In this document: positions 6,538 through 14,085 of the stretch, piece by piece | Numbering within the stretch: position 1 is the first letter of the stretch | Layout: every line of letters starts with the position of its first letter | Made by a program: the position numbers and the translations under genes | Assembly (NCBI GenBank): GCA_002428905.1 | Contig: DIYD01000307.1 | Coordinates: 1 to 16,806, forward strand | DNA length: 16,806 bases | Source of the DNA: Bacteroidetes bacterium UBA6063 | Lineage (GTDB): Bacteria; Bacteroidota; Bacteroidia; NS11-12g; UBA9320 | Reading direction: 5' to 3' | Notes under the pieces: generated by a model | What the model was told of the DNA's origin: nothing | What the model saw: only the letters and a program-made list of their open reading frames with translations | Database searches by the model: none

Positions 6538-7782
6538 ATGAAGTTTGAGGACTATCGGATATCGGAGATTGTAAAGAGCAATATTGCCAAAAAGGGCTTT
6601 AAACGTCCTACGGATATTCAGTATAAGTCTATCCCACCCATTCTTAAGCGCGAAGATATACTTGGCATCGCACAAACCGGAACCGGTAAGACGGCGGCAT
6701 TTGCTATACCTATTATTGAGAACCTACTCAAGCTTTCACGCAAACAACAGACCCATAAGGTTAAGTGCGTAGTTATGGCACCAACCCACGAACTGGCGGA
6801 ACAGATCACTTCTGTATTCCTTGACTTTTCGGAAGGCACCGCCATCAAGACACTCTGCATTCATGGAGGTGTTACACAAGACGATCAGATTGAACAACTG
6901 AAAAAAGGTGTTGACATCGTTGTTGCTACTCCCGGTAGACTGTTCGACTTGAGAAGCCAGGGATACCTTCAGCTGGATGAACTAAAAATCCTGGTGCTTG
7001 ATGAAGCGGATCATATGCTCGATCTTGGGTTTATAAAAGACATAAGGGATTTGATGCGGTACATCCCTAAAAAGCGTCAGACCTTATTCTTCTCGGCCAC
7101 GATCAATCAAAAAATTAAAAAACTGGCCTATTCCATCGTTCAAAACCCCATCCGGATTCAAATCTCACCTAAAAACCCGGTTTCAAAGAACGTTACGCAC
7201 TCTGTTATTCATATTTCAATGGACGACAAGCGTTTTTTTCTGGAGCGCATCGTAAATGATTATCCGGAAAGCAAAATACTATGCTTCGTGCGAACCAAAG
7301 TACGTGCCGAGCGGGTAAAAAAAGCCATGGAGCGGGTAGAAATTTCTTCGTTAACCATACACAGTGACAAGAGCGATGAAGAGCGGAAGAAAACACTTGC
7401 TGCGTTCAAGACCGGTAACTGCAAACTTCTTATTGCTACAGACGTGAGTGCCCGTGGAATAGACATTCCTGGCGTAGACATCGTTATCAACTATGACTTG
7501 CCCGAACTTGCTGAAAACTATGTACATCGTGTTGGTAGAACAGGTCGCGGCAACAACAAAGGGTCTGCCATCTCCTTTTCAAGTCCGGAAGAGGAAACAC
7601 TCAAAGAAGACATTGAATCTTTTCTGGGTTATGAACTTACTCTACAGGAAATAGACATCCGAACGTATGAAGAAACTGTAGACTTTTCGAAAGATGGTGT
7701 AAATGACTGGCAGTCACTTTTATCGAAAGAAGAAGAGATTGCGAACCGCCCCAAAAAGAAGAAGAAAAAAAAGAAACGTTAG
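6538..7782 (+). CDS. DEAD-box ATP-dependent RNA helicase
   Basis: This 414-residue cytoplasmic RNA helicase would unwind short RNA duplexes in ribosome assembly, RNA decay or cold adaptation. It has the Q motif (GFKRPTDIQ, 20-28), motif I AQTGTGKT (45-52), motif Ia as PTHELAEQ (82-89, with His where Arg is usual), TPGR (131-134), DEAD (155-158), SAT (186-188), ARGID (305-309) and HRVGRTGR (330-337). A short lysine-rich C-terminal tail follows, likely for RNA binding. It belongs to the RhlE/CshA/DeaD range, and the exact subfamily is uncertain. It has its own promoter within moaE's end region and its last four bases overlap the convergent moeB-like gene. Confidence 0.95.
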   Translation: MKFEDYRISEIVKSNIAKKGFKRPTDIQYKSIPPILKREDILGIAQTGTGKTAAFAIPIIENLLKLSRKQQTHKVKCVVMAPTHELAEQITSVFLDFSEGTAIKTLCIHGGVTQDDQIEQLKKGVDIVVATPGRLFDLRSQGYLQLDELKILVLDEADHMLDLGFIKDIRDLMRYIPKKRQTLFFSATINQKIKKLAYSIVQNPIRIQISPKNPVSKNVTHSVIHISMDDKRFFLERIVNDYPESKILCFVRTKVRAERVKKAMERVEISSLTIHSDKSDEERKKTLAAFKTGNCKLLIATDVSARGIDIPGVDIVINYDLPELAENYVHRVGRTGRGNNKGSAISFSSPEEETLKEDIESFLGYELTLQEIDIRTYEETVDFSKDGVNDWQSLLSKEEEIANRPKKKKKKKKR

Positions 7783-8780
7783 CCAAGCACGTCATCTATG
7801 TAGGCTACTTGATCTACGCCTGATTCTTGTAGCATTTCGGCAGCTTGTAACGCACGTTTCCCCGTCTTGCAATAAAAGACCACCGGTTTGTTCCGTAACG
7901 CTGCTAAATGTGCTGACAAATCGCTTAAGGGCACATGAAGTCCTCCTTTATCCATTTCCGTACGCTCTTGATGCGTACGAACATCAACCAGATACCTCGC
8001 GGCAATGTCTTCCGTGTCGTTCCATGTGAAAGCAGTGGGTGCACCATTTGCAGTTGGTTTGACGGCATTGGCTACTCCGGCTTTATATGTCATCACATGA
8101 CTTCTGCTGTTCAGTGCATCAAACAACCATAGTTTATTGGTCATGACCTCGCCAACACCGGTTATCAGCTTTATCGTCTCCAGGGCCATCATCTGACCAA
8201 CCAGGCCAGTTACAACACCGAGTACACCAGCAATCTCGCAATTCTGGATAACACCAGGTTTCGGAATTTCAGGGAAAAGGTCGCGCAATTGGCCACTACC
8301 ATTAGAATTAAAAACTGCAACCTGGCCTTCATATTGGTTCGCTGCACCATAGACCACTGGTTTGTTTAGATATACGCAGGCATCATTGATCAGATATCTA
8401 GAACCAAAATTATCAGTGCAATCGAGCACTACATCGTATTCAGAGAGTATCGATTCCCAGTTTTGCCCATTTAATCGTTGGTTGTAAGTGCGAATCTGAG
8501 CCCTGGAATACGATGCTACTAATCGTTCTTTGGCACAGTCTACTTTTGACCTTCCAATATCCGACTCGTTGAATAATACCTGACGATGTAAGTTCGTTTC
8601 AGACACCTGGTCTTCATCAATTAAACCCAAATGAATCAGTCCTGCACGCACCAGATACATCGCTGAAGGGCAACCTAAGCCACCACAGCCCACAATTAAG
8701 ACACGAGTGGTTTGTAATAGCTCCTGCGCCTCGGGGCCGAAGCCTGGTAAATTCAGTTGACGAGCAAAACGATCATCCAT
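7779..8780 (-). CDS. moeB: MoeB/ThiF-type MoaD-adenylating enzyme fused to rhodanese domain
   Basis: This E1-like enzyme would adenylate the MoaD C-terminus, and its rhodanese domain would deliver sulfur to form the thiocarboxylate. Domain 1 (about 1-235) has the nucleotide loop GCGGLG (31-36), the family's DEDQVSETNLHRQVLF (55-70), DCTDNFGSRYLIND (120-133) and the conserved Cys181 in CEIAGVLGVV. Domain 2 (about 250-333) is a rhodanese with active-site loop CKTGKR (304-309, Cys304). The two CxxC pairs that bind structural zinc in E. coli MoeB are absent. The ATG at 8778-8780 is preferred to a GTG six bases upstream. It overlaps the mobA stop by 8 nt. ThiS activation (ThiF role) is an alternative, but the Moco context favours MoaD. 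Confidence 0.92.
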   Translation of the reverse strand: MDDRFARQLNLPGFGPEAQELLQTTRVLIVGCGGLGCPSAMYLVRAGLIHLGLIDEDQVSETNLHRQVLFNESDIGRSKVDCAKERLVASYSRAQIRTYNQRLNGQNWESILSEYDVVLDCTDNFGSRYLINDACVYLNKPVVYGAANQYEGQVAVFNSNGSGQLRDLFPEIPKPGVIQNCEIAGVLGVVTGLVGQMMALETIKLITGVGEVMTNKLWLFDALNSRSHVMTYKAGVANAVKPTANGAPTAFTWNDTEDIAARYLVDVRTHQERTEMDKGGLHVPLSDLSAHLAALRNKPVVFYCKTGKRALQAAEMLQESGVDQVAYIDDVLG

Positions 8781-9921
8781 TACCACCTATTTTTTGTAGT
8801 GCAGATTCATACTCTTCCGGTGTATTCACATTCTTAAGCTTTTCGCTTTGACGTGCTTGAATCAACTTTGTATCTGAGTTAATTAACACCTTTCTTGGAC
8901 AGCTGTAGCCCAAACTCAGGAACGATAGAAGTCGATTATAGCTCTTGGGCTCCCAAATGGTAATTAAGGGCTCTGCAAAACCGGATTCTTCGTTTTTAAA
9001 TGCGGTAGCAATATGTCTAATCGAACGTTGATTGATCAGTTCCTGAATCACCGAATCATCTAAGAACGGGAGATCACACGCCAGCACTAGCCATGCATGG
9101 TTGGGGTACTTCTGAAACGCCGAGAGTATTGCGCCCATTGGTCCAAGACCTTCAAACCTGTCAACTATAACTTCAGCCTCAGCACTTAGATCCTGACCCG
9201 GCCTGCAACTTACATAGGTCTCGGCTGCGTAAGGACGAACCAGATCTTGCAGCACTTCTACCTGAGGTTTGTTGCTATAGGTAAGACTCGCTTTATCACG
9301 CCCCATGCGCGTACTTTTACCACCAACCAATATCAATGCATTAAGCTCTGGTTTTCTTGACTCGACATAGGACTGCACTGCTTTTGTAATGCTTTTAGTA
9401 TCATGAACATCGTAGGTTGGAAGCTCTTTCCAGTGTGGTAGATGTTCTTTCACGATTTCACCTGGCTCATCGCAATCTGCCTTGATGATTCCCAAAACAT
9501 TGGTTAACTGATTTGCACGTTTATCGAGAGACTTCAGTTTCTTACTGTGCAAAAAGATAAACTGTGCATCACCCTGAAAGTGATTTCCGTTAATCAACGC
9601 CAGATCGATCGATTGAAATGCGAGTTTGCGGTCGAATGTATTGGAAGACTGATGTATTGTCATTTCCATCCGTTGCTGATCCAACCAATATACCTCTGCG
9701 CCTTCATCCAAATAAGGTTGTTCGAGCTCCTGATCAAAAGCCTTGTGGTCAGCATCCACATAGGCCATGGCATAATTGGGAGACAAATCCCGAATCACCT
9801 TTTTTGCCAAGGTTTGAATATCTCCACACGGTGCTCCCACAAAGGCAACTTCCGTGCGGCCAAACTGTCCAAGTGCAGGCCTAGTAAGCTTTGCGTGTTT
9901 TGTATGTTTACTTGTGCTCAA
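8773..9921 (-). CDS. mobA: Molybdenum cofactor guanylyltransferase MobA with N-terminal MobB-like domain
   Basis: The C-terminal part (about 194-382) is a MobA-type nucleotidyltransferase that attaches GMP to molybdopterin. It has the GTP-binding signature LVGGKSTRMGRDKASL (198-213), EGLGPMGAI (257-265) and the metal-binding ACDLPFLD (281-288). The N-terminal part (about 22-190) has the size and layout of MobB, the P-loop GTPase partner of MobA, including a DLALINGNHF segment. But the place for the P-loop reads VGAPCGDIQT (28-37), without GKS/T. The start is TTG: a GGAGG on the minus strand (9933-9937) lies 11 nt upstream and no ATG precedes residue 52. The start lies inside the moaC end (14-bp overlap). 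The fusion is recognisable in Bacteroidota, and the N-terminal role is unproven. Confidence 0.88.
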   Translation of the reverse strand: MSTSKHTKHAKLTRPALGQFGRTEVAFVGAPCGDIQTLAKKVIRDLSPNYAMAYVDADHKAFDQELEQPYLDEGAEVYWLDQQRMEMTIHQSSNTFDRKLAFQSIDLALINGNHFQGDAQFIFLHSKKLKSLDKRANQLTNVLGIIKADCDEPGEIVKEHLPHWKELPTYDVHDTKSITKAVQSYVESRKPELNALILVGGKSTRMGRDKASLTYSNKPQVEVLQDLVRPYAAETYVSCRPGQDLSAEAEVIVDRFEGLGPMGAILSAFQKYPNHAWLVLACDLPFLDDSVIQELINQRSIRHIATAFKNEESGFAEPLITIWEPKSYNRLLSFLSLGYSCPRKVLINSDTKLIQARQSEKLKNVNTPEEYESALQKIGGNG

Positions 9922-10381
9922 AATCGCTTTTACCTCCGGTTTTCTTTACTAATCTGGTTTCGTTTATGGTGATGTTGTGACTGAAAGCCTTGCACATGTC
10001 ATAAATGGTGAGGGCGGCTACAGTGGCACCTGTTAATGCCTCCATTTCCACGCCGGTTTTACCTGAGCAACGAACTTCACACTGAATATAAACCAGTCCG
10101 TCCTTCAGCTCAATGTTGACATCGCATTTATTTAACGCCAATGGGTGACACAATGGAATAAGTTCTGATGTCTTTTTGGCTGCCATGATTCCCGCCAGGA
10201 CAGCTGTTTGAAACACAGGGCCTTTTTTTGTGGTAATATCATTGTTGTTGAACAAAGCAACAACCTCATCTGGCAACTGTACCGTACTTTGTGCAATGGC
10301 TATGCGTTGGGTTATTTCCTTCTCCCCTACATCCACCATTTTGGGCTTCCCTTGCTCATCAAGATGTGTAAAATCGGCCAT
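9908..10381 (-). CDS. moaC: Cyclic pyranopterin monophosphate synthase MoaC
   Basis: MoaC converts 3',8-cyclo-7,8-dihydro-GTP, made by MoaA, to cyclic pyranopterin monophosphate. The 157-residue protein is full length and shows MVDVGEK (15-21), AAKKTSELIPLCHPL (67-81), GKTGVEMEALTGATVAALTIYDMCKA (107-132) and a C-terminal KTGGKSD. Asp128 and Lys131 are the family catalytic residues, as is a lysine near 52-53. The ATG starts 4 nt after the menD stop and the gene end overlaps mobA by 14 nt, so it sits in the middle of a coupled operon. No moaA lies nearby in this window. Confidence 0.96.
   Translation of the reverse strand: MADFTHLDEQGKPKMVDVGEKEITQRIAIAQSTVQLPDEVVALFNNNDITTKKGPVFQTAVLAGIMAAKKTSELIPLCHPLALNKCDVNIELKDGLVYIQCEVRCSGKTGVEMEALTGATVAALTIYDMCKAFSHNITINETRLVKKTGGKSDFEHK
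9933..9937 (-). promoter_or_regulatory. Shine-Dalgarno for mobA inside moaC
   Basis: GGAGG on the minus strand within the last codons of moaC lies 11 nt before the TTG at 9919-9921. It supports the unusual mobA start in a genome region where such sites are otherwise rare. Confidence 0.5.
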
Positions 10382-10385
10382 ATTC

Positions 10386-12002
10386 TTATGTTTTTATGGT
10401 TCTAAAGTGATGGTAGAATGCGGTGTTCTGTTCGCTATCGGTATGTATTTCAAACACTGAAGTGGCTTTCTGGTTCATAAAACTTTCCAGGCTATCATTG
10501 AAGTCGGTCCAGTTCTTTACCTCGTAGTGTTCGATTCCCAGGTCCTTACAAACCAGCTTGGCCGTTCTTTGATGCGGAGTGGTTTGATACGGTATAGTCG
10601 CTTTGTGCGAAGACGGTCCATCAATCAATCTAAATATTCCACCACCAAAGTTGTTCATCACGATTATTTTGAGATTGGTTGGCAATTCATCTAACCACAA
10701 TCCATTGATATCGTAGAAAAAAGCCAGGTCACCGGTGATCAAAAATACGTCTTTATCGGTGGTCAACGCATGGCCAACTGCCGTGCTCGTACATCCATCT
10801 ATTCCACTGGTACCACGATTACAGTACACCGTCCTCTTGTTGTTCTTAGGCAGATAACCCCAGTATCTTACCGGCATCGAATTGGACAAATGAATTGTGC
10901 AGGCATCGGGTAGTTTATCGTTCAATTTACGCAATGCACTAAACTCATTGAAATCCTCCCAATCCAATGACCGAACACCCAATGCAAACCGGGAATCAAG
11001 CGCTTTCCATAGATCCAGGTATTCCGTGTTGGTCACCTCCTGGTCGACCAACTGTTGTATCGATTTGATATCGGCGTTAAGAATTACCGGTTCGGTTAGA
11101 AAAGGAGTGGGTATTTCCGTTTGATCACCAATGTGCCAATGTTTCAAACCGGTTTTTTTTCTGAGCCACAAACGCAACTGTTTCGACACCATGTATTTAC
11201 CCGTAGTGATGACGAGATCGGGTAAATAACTCGAATCCAAATCCGTTGTAGCCAGCATTATTCCATCCCAATTTGCGATGTTTTCCCCTGTGTTGGCTAT
11301 GACATCCGAGAAGACCGGTATGGATGAACAAAGAACACGTGTACCTGCAGGTGCCTGTGCACCGTTAAGCCATAATATCTTTGGGTTCTTACGAATTTCC
11401 TCAATCAACGCCTGAGGTATTAAAGACCCGGGCTCTTCTTTTCTTCGTTTCTGAATTCCCTTACTCGTTGATAGGTTGACCTTCTCAAGCTCATAAAATG
11501 GCTCGCGAAAGGGTATATTTACGTGAACCGGACCGGATTGGCTTGAAGTCAGCTCCATAGCTTCGGTAGCCAGCGCCTGAAAAGGTTCTACATGTGAATA
11601 GTCATCTGGCGTTTGCATGGAAGCAACTGTGTGGTTCTGGAACACATTGGTTTGCCGAATGCTTTGTCCCTCCCAGTTGTCGATGCTTTCCGGAGGACGG
11701 TCAGCCGTGAGCACAAGTAATGGTAGCTGCGCATAGTACGCCTCTGCAATTGCCGGAGAGTAATTCAATGCAGCTGTTCCACTGGTACAGCAAACGGCTA
11801 CGGGCTCCTGAAGTGCCTGAGCCATACCTAATGCAATAAAACCTGCCGAACGTTCGTCTACCACCGAAATCAAGTTGATGGGTCGTGCGGTGAATGCGTT
11901 GATCAAGGGAAAGTTACGGCTCCCTGGACTCACAACAACGTTTTTCAGTCCATTGGAAACCAATGAATCAACAAAAACTGATATACATCTGTTAAGTTGC
12001 AA
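10386..12002 (-). CDS. menD: 2-succinyl-5-enolpyruvyl-6-hydroxy-3-cyclohexene-1-carboxylate synthase
   Basis: MenD is the thiamine-diphosphate enzyme that condenses isochorismate with 2-oxoglutarate in menaquinone biosynthesis. The 538 residues include SPGSR (25-29), the cofactor-activating Glu50 in VVDERSAGF, CTSGTAALNYSPAIAEAYY (72-90), TADRPPE (99-105), NRGTSGIDG (395-403), and the ThDP/metal site starting GDLAFFYD (424-431) and ending NNFGGGIF (450-457). The start codon is a TTG. It gives the normal N-terminal length, and no in-frame ATG lies between the upstream stop and this point. A GGAGG on the minus strand lies about 16 nt upstream. It is the first gene of the menD-moaC-mobA-moeB operon and divergent from odhB. 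Confidence 0.95.
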   Translation of the reverse strand: MQLNRCISVFVDSLVSNGLKNVVVSPGSRNFPLINAFTARPINLISVVDERSAGFIALGMAQALQEPVAVCCTSGTAALNYSPAIAEAYYAQLPLLVLTADRPPESIDNWEGQSIRQTNVFQNHTVASMQTPDDYSHVEPFQALATEAMELTSSQSGPVHVNIPFREPFYELEKVNLSTSKGIQKRRKEEPGSLIPQALIEEIRKNPKILWLNGAQAPAGTRVLCSSIPVFSDVIANTGENIANWDGIMLATTDLDSSYLPDLVITTGKYMVSKQLRLWLRKKTGLKHWHIGDQTEIPTPFLTEPVILNADIKSIQQLVDQEVTNTEYLDLWKALDSRFALGVRSLDWEDFNEFSALRKLNDKLPDACTIHLSNSMPVRYWGYLPKNNKRTVYCNRGTSGIDGCTSTAVGHALTTDKDVFLITGDLAFFYDINGLWLDELPTNLKIIVMNNFGGGIFRLIDGPSSHKATIPYQTTPHQRTAKLVCKDLGIEHYEVKNWTDFNDSLESFMNQKATSVFEIHTDSEQNTAFYHHFRTIKT

Positions 12003-12122
12003 AGACGACTTGTTTAAGCCTCCAATATTACGGATTTCTTGCTCACTTTACCCCAGGATGAACGCCAAGTTTTTCGGTGTAATTTGTTTGATATAAAACC
12101 ATTTTAATTACTAGTCGTTTTA

Positions 12123-12130
12123 TAAATTTG
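12123..12130 (+). promoter_or_regulatory. Bacteroidota -7 element of odhB promoter
   Basis: TAAATTTG is an exact TAnnTTTG match 19 bp before the odhB ATG, predicting a short leader of about 13-15 nt. A T-rich stretch (12102-12105) at the right distance may serve as a weak -33 element. The 147-bp region is shared with the divergent menD, whose best candidate, TAATATTG on the minus strand, has one mismatch. Confidence 0.5.
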
Positions 12131-12149
12131 CCGTTTATTATTTTCAACT

Positions 12150-13391
12150 ATGGCTTTAGAGCTTAAAATACCTTCAGTAGGAGAATCGGTTACCGAGGTA
12201 ACCATTAGTCAGTGGCTAAAAGAAGATGGGGATTATGTAGAGATGGATGAGGCCGTTGCCGAACTAGAATCGGAAAAAGCAACTGTAGAATTAAACGCCG
12301 AGCAAGGTGGCACCTTAAAGATTTTGGTGGCCGAAGGTGAGGACGTAGAAGTTGGTACCGTTGTGGCAACGATTGACACCAGTGCTGAGAAACCTGCAGG
12401 GTCTCCTGAACCAGAGGCACCAAAGCCAGTTGAAGAGAAGAAGGAAGCTGCTCCTGCTCAGGAAGAAAAGCCAGTAGCCAGGGATGCAGGCAAACCGAGC
12501 TACGCTGAAGGTGTTCCATCGCCAGCAGCTCGAAAAATTCTTGATGAGAAAGGCGTCTCTCCAGCTCAGGTTTCTGGTTCTGGAAGAGGTGGAAGAATTA
12601 CAAAAGGAGATGCATTGGCTGCCCAGGCTGGTACTCCTGGTGGTTTTATTACCAGAAATGGTGGACGTAATGAAAGTCGCGAGAAGATGTCTAACCTGCG
12701 TAAAGCAGTTTCAAGACGACTTGTAGCGGCGAAAAATGAAACCGCTATGTTAACCACATTTAACGAGGTTAACATGAAGCCAATTATGGACTTGCGTAAG
12801 AAGTATAAAGAGAAATTCAAAGAGACGCATGGCGTTGGTCTTGGTTTCATGAGTTTCTTCACGCGTGCAGTTGTGTTGGCATTGAAAAAATACCCTGCAG
12901 TAAATGCGTACATCGACGGCAATGAAATGATCTTCCACGATTTTATTGATATTTCTATTGCGGTTTCTGGCCCTAAAGGTTTAATGGTTCCTGTAATTCG
13001 AAATGCAGAATCGCTTCAAATGCATGAAATCGAAAGTGAGGTAATGCGTTTGGCGTTGAAGGCCAGAGACGGGAAAATCTCGATTGAAGAGATGACCGGA
13101 GGTACGTTTACGATTTCCAACGGTGGTGTATTTGGCAGTATGATGAGTACACCAATCATCAACCCACCTCAAAGTGCAATTCTGGGTATGCATAACATTA
13201 TCGAGCGTCCGATTGTTGAAAATGGCAACATTGTAGCCCGTCCGATGATGTATGTAGCGTTGAGCTACGACCACAGAATTATTGACGGTAGAGAATCTGT
13301 TGGATTCCTTGTAACGGTTAAGAATCTACTTGAAAGTCCAGAAAAACTTCTAGGAGGACAAGATCCGATGGACAGCCTGTTGGGTTTCTAA
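12150..13391 (+). CDS. odhB: 2-oxoglutarate dehydrogenase E2, dihydrolipoyl succinyltransferase
   Basis: This is the E2 core of the 2-oxoglutarate dehydrogenase complex (odhB, also called sucB), which transfers the succinyl group to CoA in the TCA cycle. The 413 residues comprise a lipoyl domain (about 1-78) with the lipoylated Lys43 in ESEKATVEL, a Pro/Glu/Ala-rich linker (80-115), a peripheral-subunit-binding domain (about 120-158: PSPAARKILDEKGV and GRGGRITKGD) and the catalytic domain (about 180-413) with DHRIIDG, in which His375 and Asp379 are catalytic. Length and single lipoyl domain fit succinyltransferase rather than acetyltransferase. The E1 gene (odhA/sucA) is not adjacent, and the gene looks monocistronic. 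The 50-bp gap downstream shows no terminator hairpin. Confidence 0.95.
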   Translation: MALELKIPSVGESVTEVTISQWLKEDGDYVEMDEAVAELESEKATVELNAEQGGTLKILVAEGEDVEVGTVVATIDTSAEKPAGSPEPEAPKPVEEKKEAAPAQEEKPVARDAGKPSYAEGVPSPAARKILDEKGVSPAQVSGSGRGGRITKGDALAAQAGTPGGFITRNGGRNESREKMSNLRKAVSRRLVAAKNETAMLTTFNEVNMKPIMDLRKKYKEKFKETHGVGLGFMSFFTRAVVLALKKYPAVNAYIDGNEMIFHDFIDISIAVSGPKGLMVPVIRNAESLQMHEIESEVMRLALKARDGKISIEEMTGGTFTISNGGVFGSMMSTPIINPPQSAILGMHNIIERPIVENGNIVARPMMYVALSYDHRIIDGRESVGFLVTVKNLLESPEKLLGGQDPMDSLLGF

Positions 13392-13441
13392 ACCTGGCTT
13401 TTAACCTTTACGATTTGATTTTTTGATTGCGAAGTGGGTGA

Positions 13442-13996
13442 TTAAACACCAAATTTCTTCGTATCTACGAGATATGTTGGAGTAATCTTAACGACTACGG
13501 CGGTGTCTGGAACCGGTTTGTTCGTGGTGTATTTCATTCGACAAACGAACTCTTCTGTCTTAACAAAATCGGTAAGATCTTCGCCTTCTGGTATTACTTT
13601 AATCTCAAAGTACTTCACACGTCCAAGCGGCACGCTATCGACGTTACCGAGCTGAAACTCATCCATTCCTTTACCCTGGATGAAGATTTCCATGTTTCGA
13701 ATGAAATCAAAATTGCCACGATCAGGAGACTTCTTCTTATCGATCTCAACGCTTAAACCGACCATTTTAACGCTTTCTATTCCATTTTCTGTAGAGCTGT
13801 GATCACGCACTAAGCCCAGAAAATCGACTTTTAAGGTATCTGATGTAATATCATGTTTAAGACCAGGCTTGGTATTCGAAGAATCAAGCACCACTCGGTT
13901 GGTGTACGTCATATTGAATTGCGTACGCCGATCAAAGTCTGAACAACCAATTGAGGTGAAGCCCAGTATCGCAGTAATGAAGAGTAGTTTTTTCAA
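13442..13996 (-). CDS. Putative lipoprotein, unknown function
   Basis: I do not recognise a family. Reading from a TTG at 13994-13996 gives MKKLLFITAILGFTSIGCSD, a classic lipoprotein signal with basic start, hydrophobic core and lipobox ending at Cys18. A Shine-Dalgarno AAGGAG lies six bases before this TTG. A GTG six codons upstream (14012-14014) is possible but would put extra charged residues before the signal and would contain the Shine-Dalgarno. The mature 167 residues are rich in charged residues and beta-prone segments, with one further Cys in EEFVCRMKYTT and no catalytic motif. It is downstream of oxyR on the same strand, 89 nt away, and convergent with odhB. Membrane side (inner or outer) is not clear. 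Confidence 0.78.
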   Translation of the reverse strand: MKKLLFITAILGFTSIGCSDFDRRTQFNMTYTNRVVLDSSNTKPGLKHDITSDTLKVDFLGLVRDHSSTENGIESVKMVGLSVEIDKKKSPDRGNFDFIRNMEIFIQGKGMDEFQLGNVDSVPLGRVKYFEIKVIPEGEDLTDFVKTEEFVCRMKYTTNKPVPDTAVVVKITPTYLVDTKKFGV

Positions 13997-14085
13997 AAGT
14001 TGCTCCTTGTTCACTACAAAAGAAACACTTTTTCGTCGGATTCTTTTGTTAACCTTTCCTAAAAACGTGTAGGTGTAGTGCTTTG

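Noticed and set aside
9547..9972. 141-residue plus-strand reading frame opposite mobA
   Set aside because: It is fully antisense to mobA and the end of moaC, both of which carry strong family motifs; its translation shows no recognisable domain.
13392..13441. Possible bidirectional terminator between odhB and the lipoprotein gene
   Set aside because: The 50-bp gap has a T-rich run but no stem of useful length on either strand.
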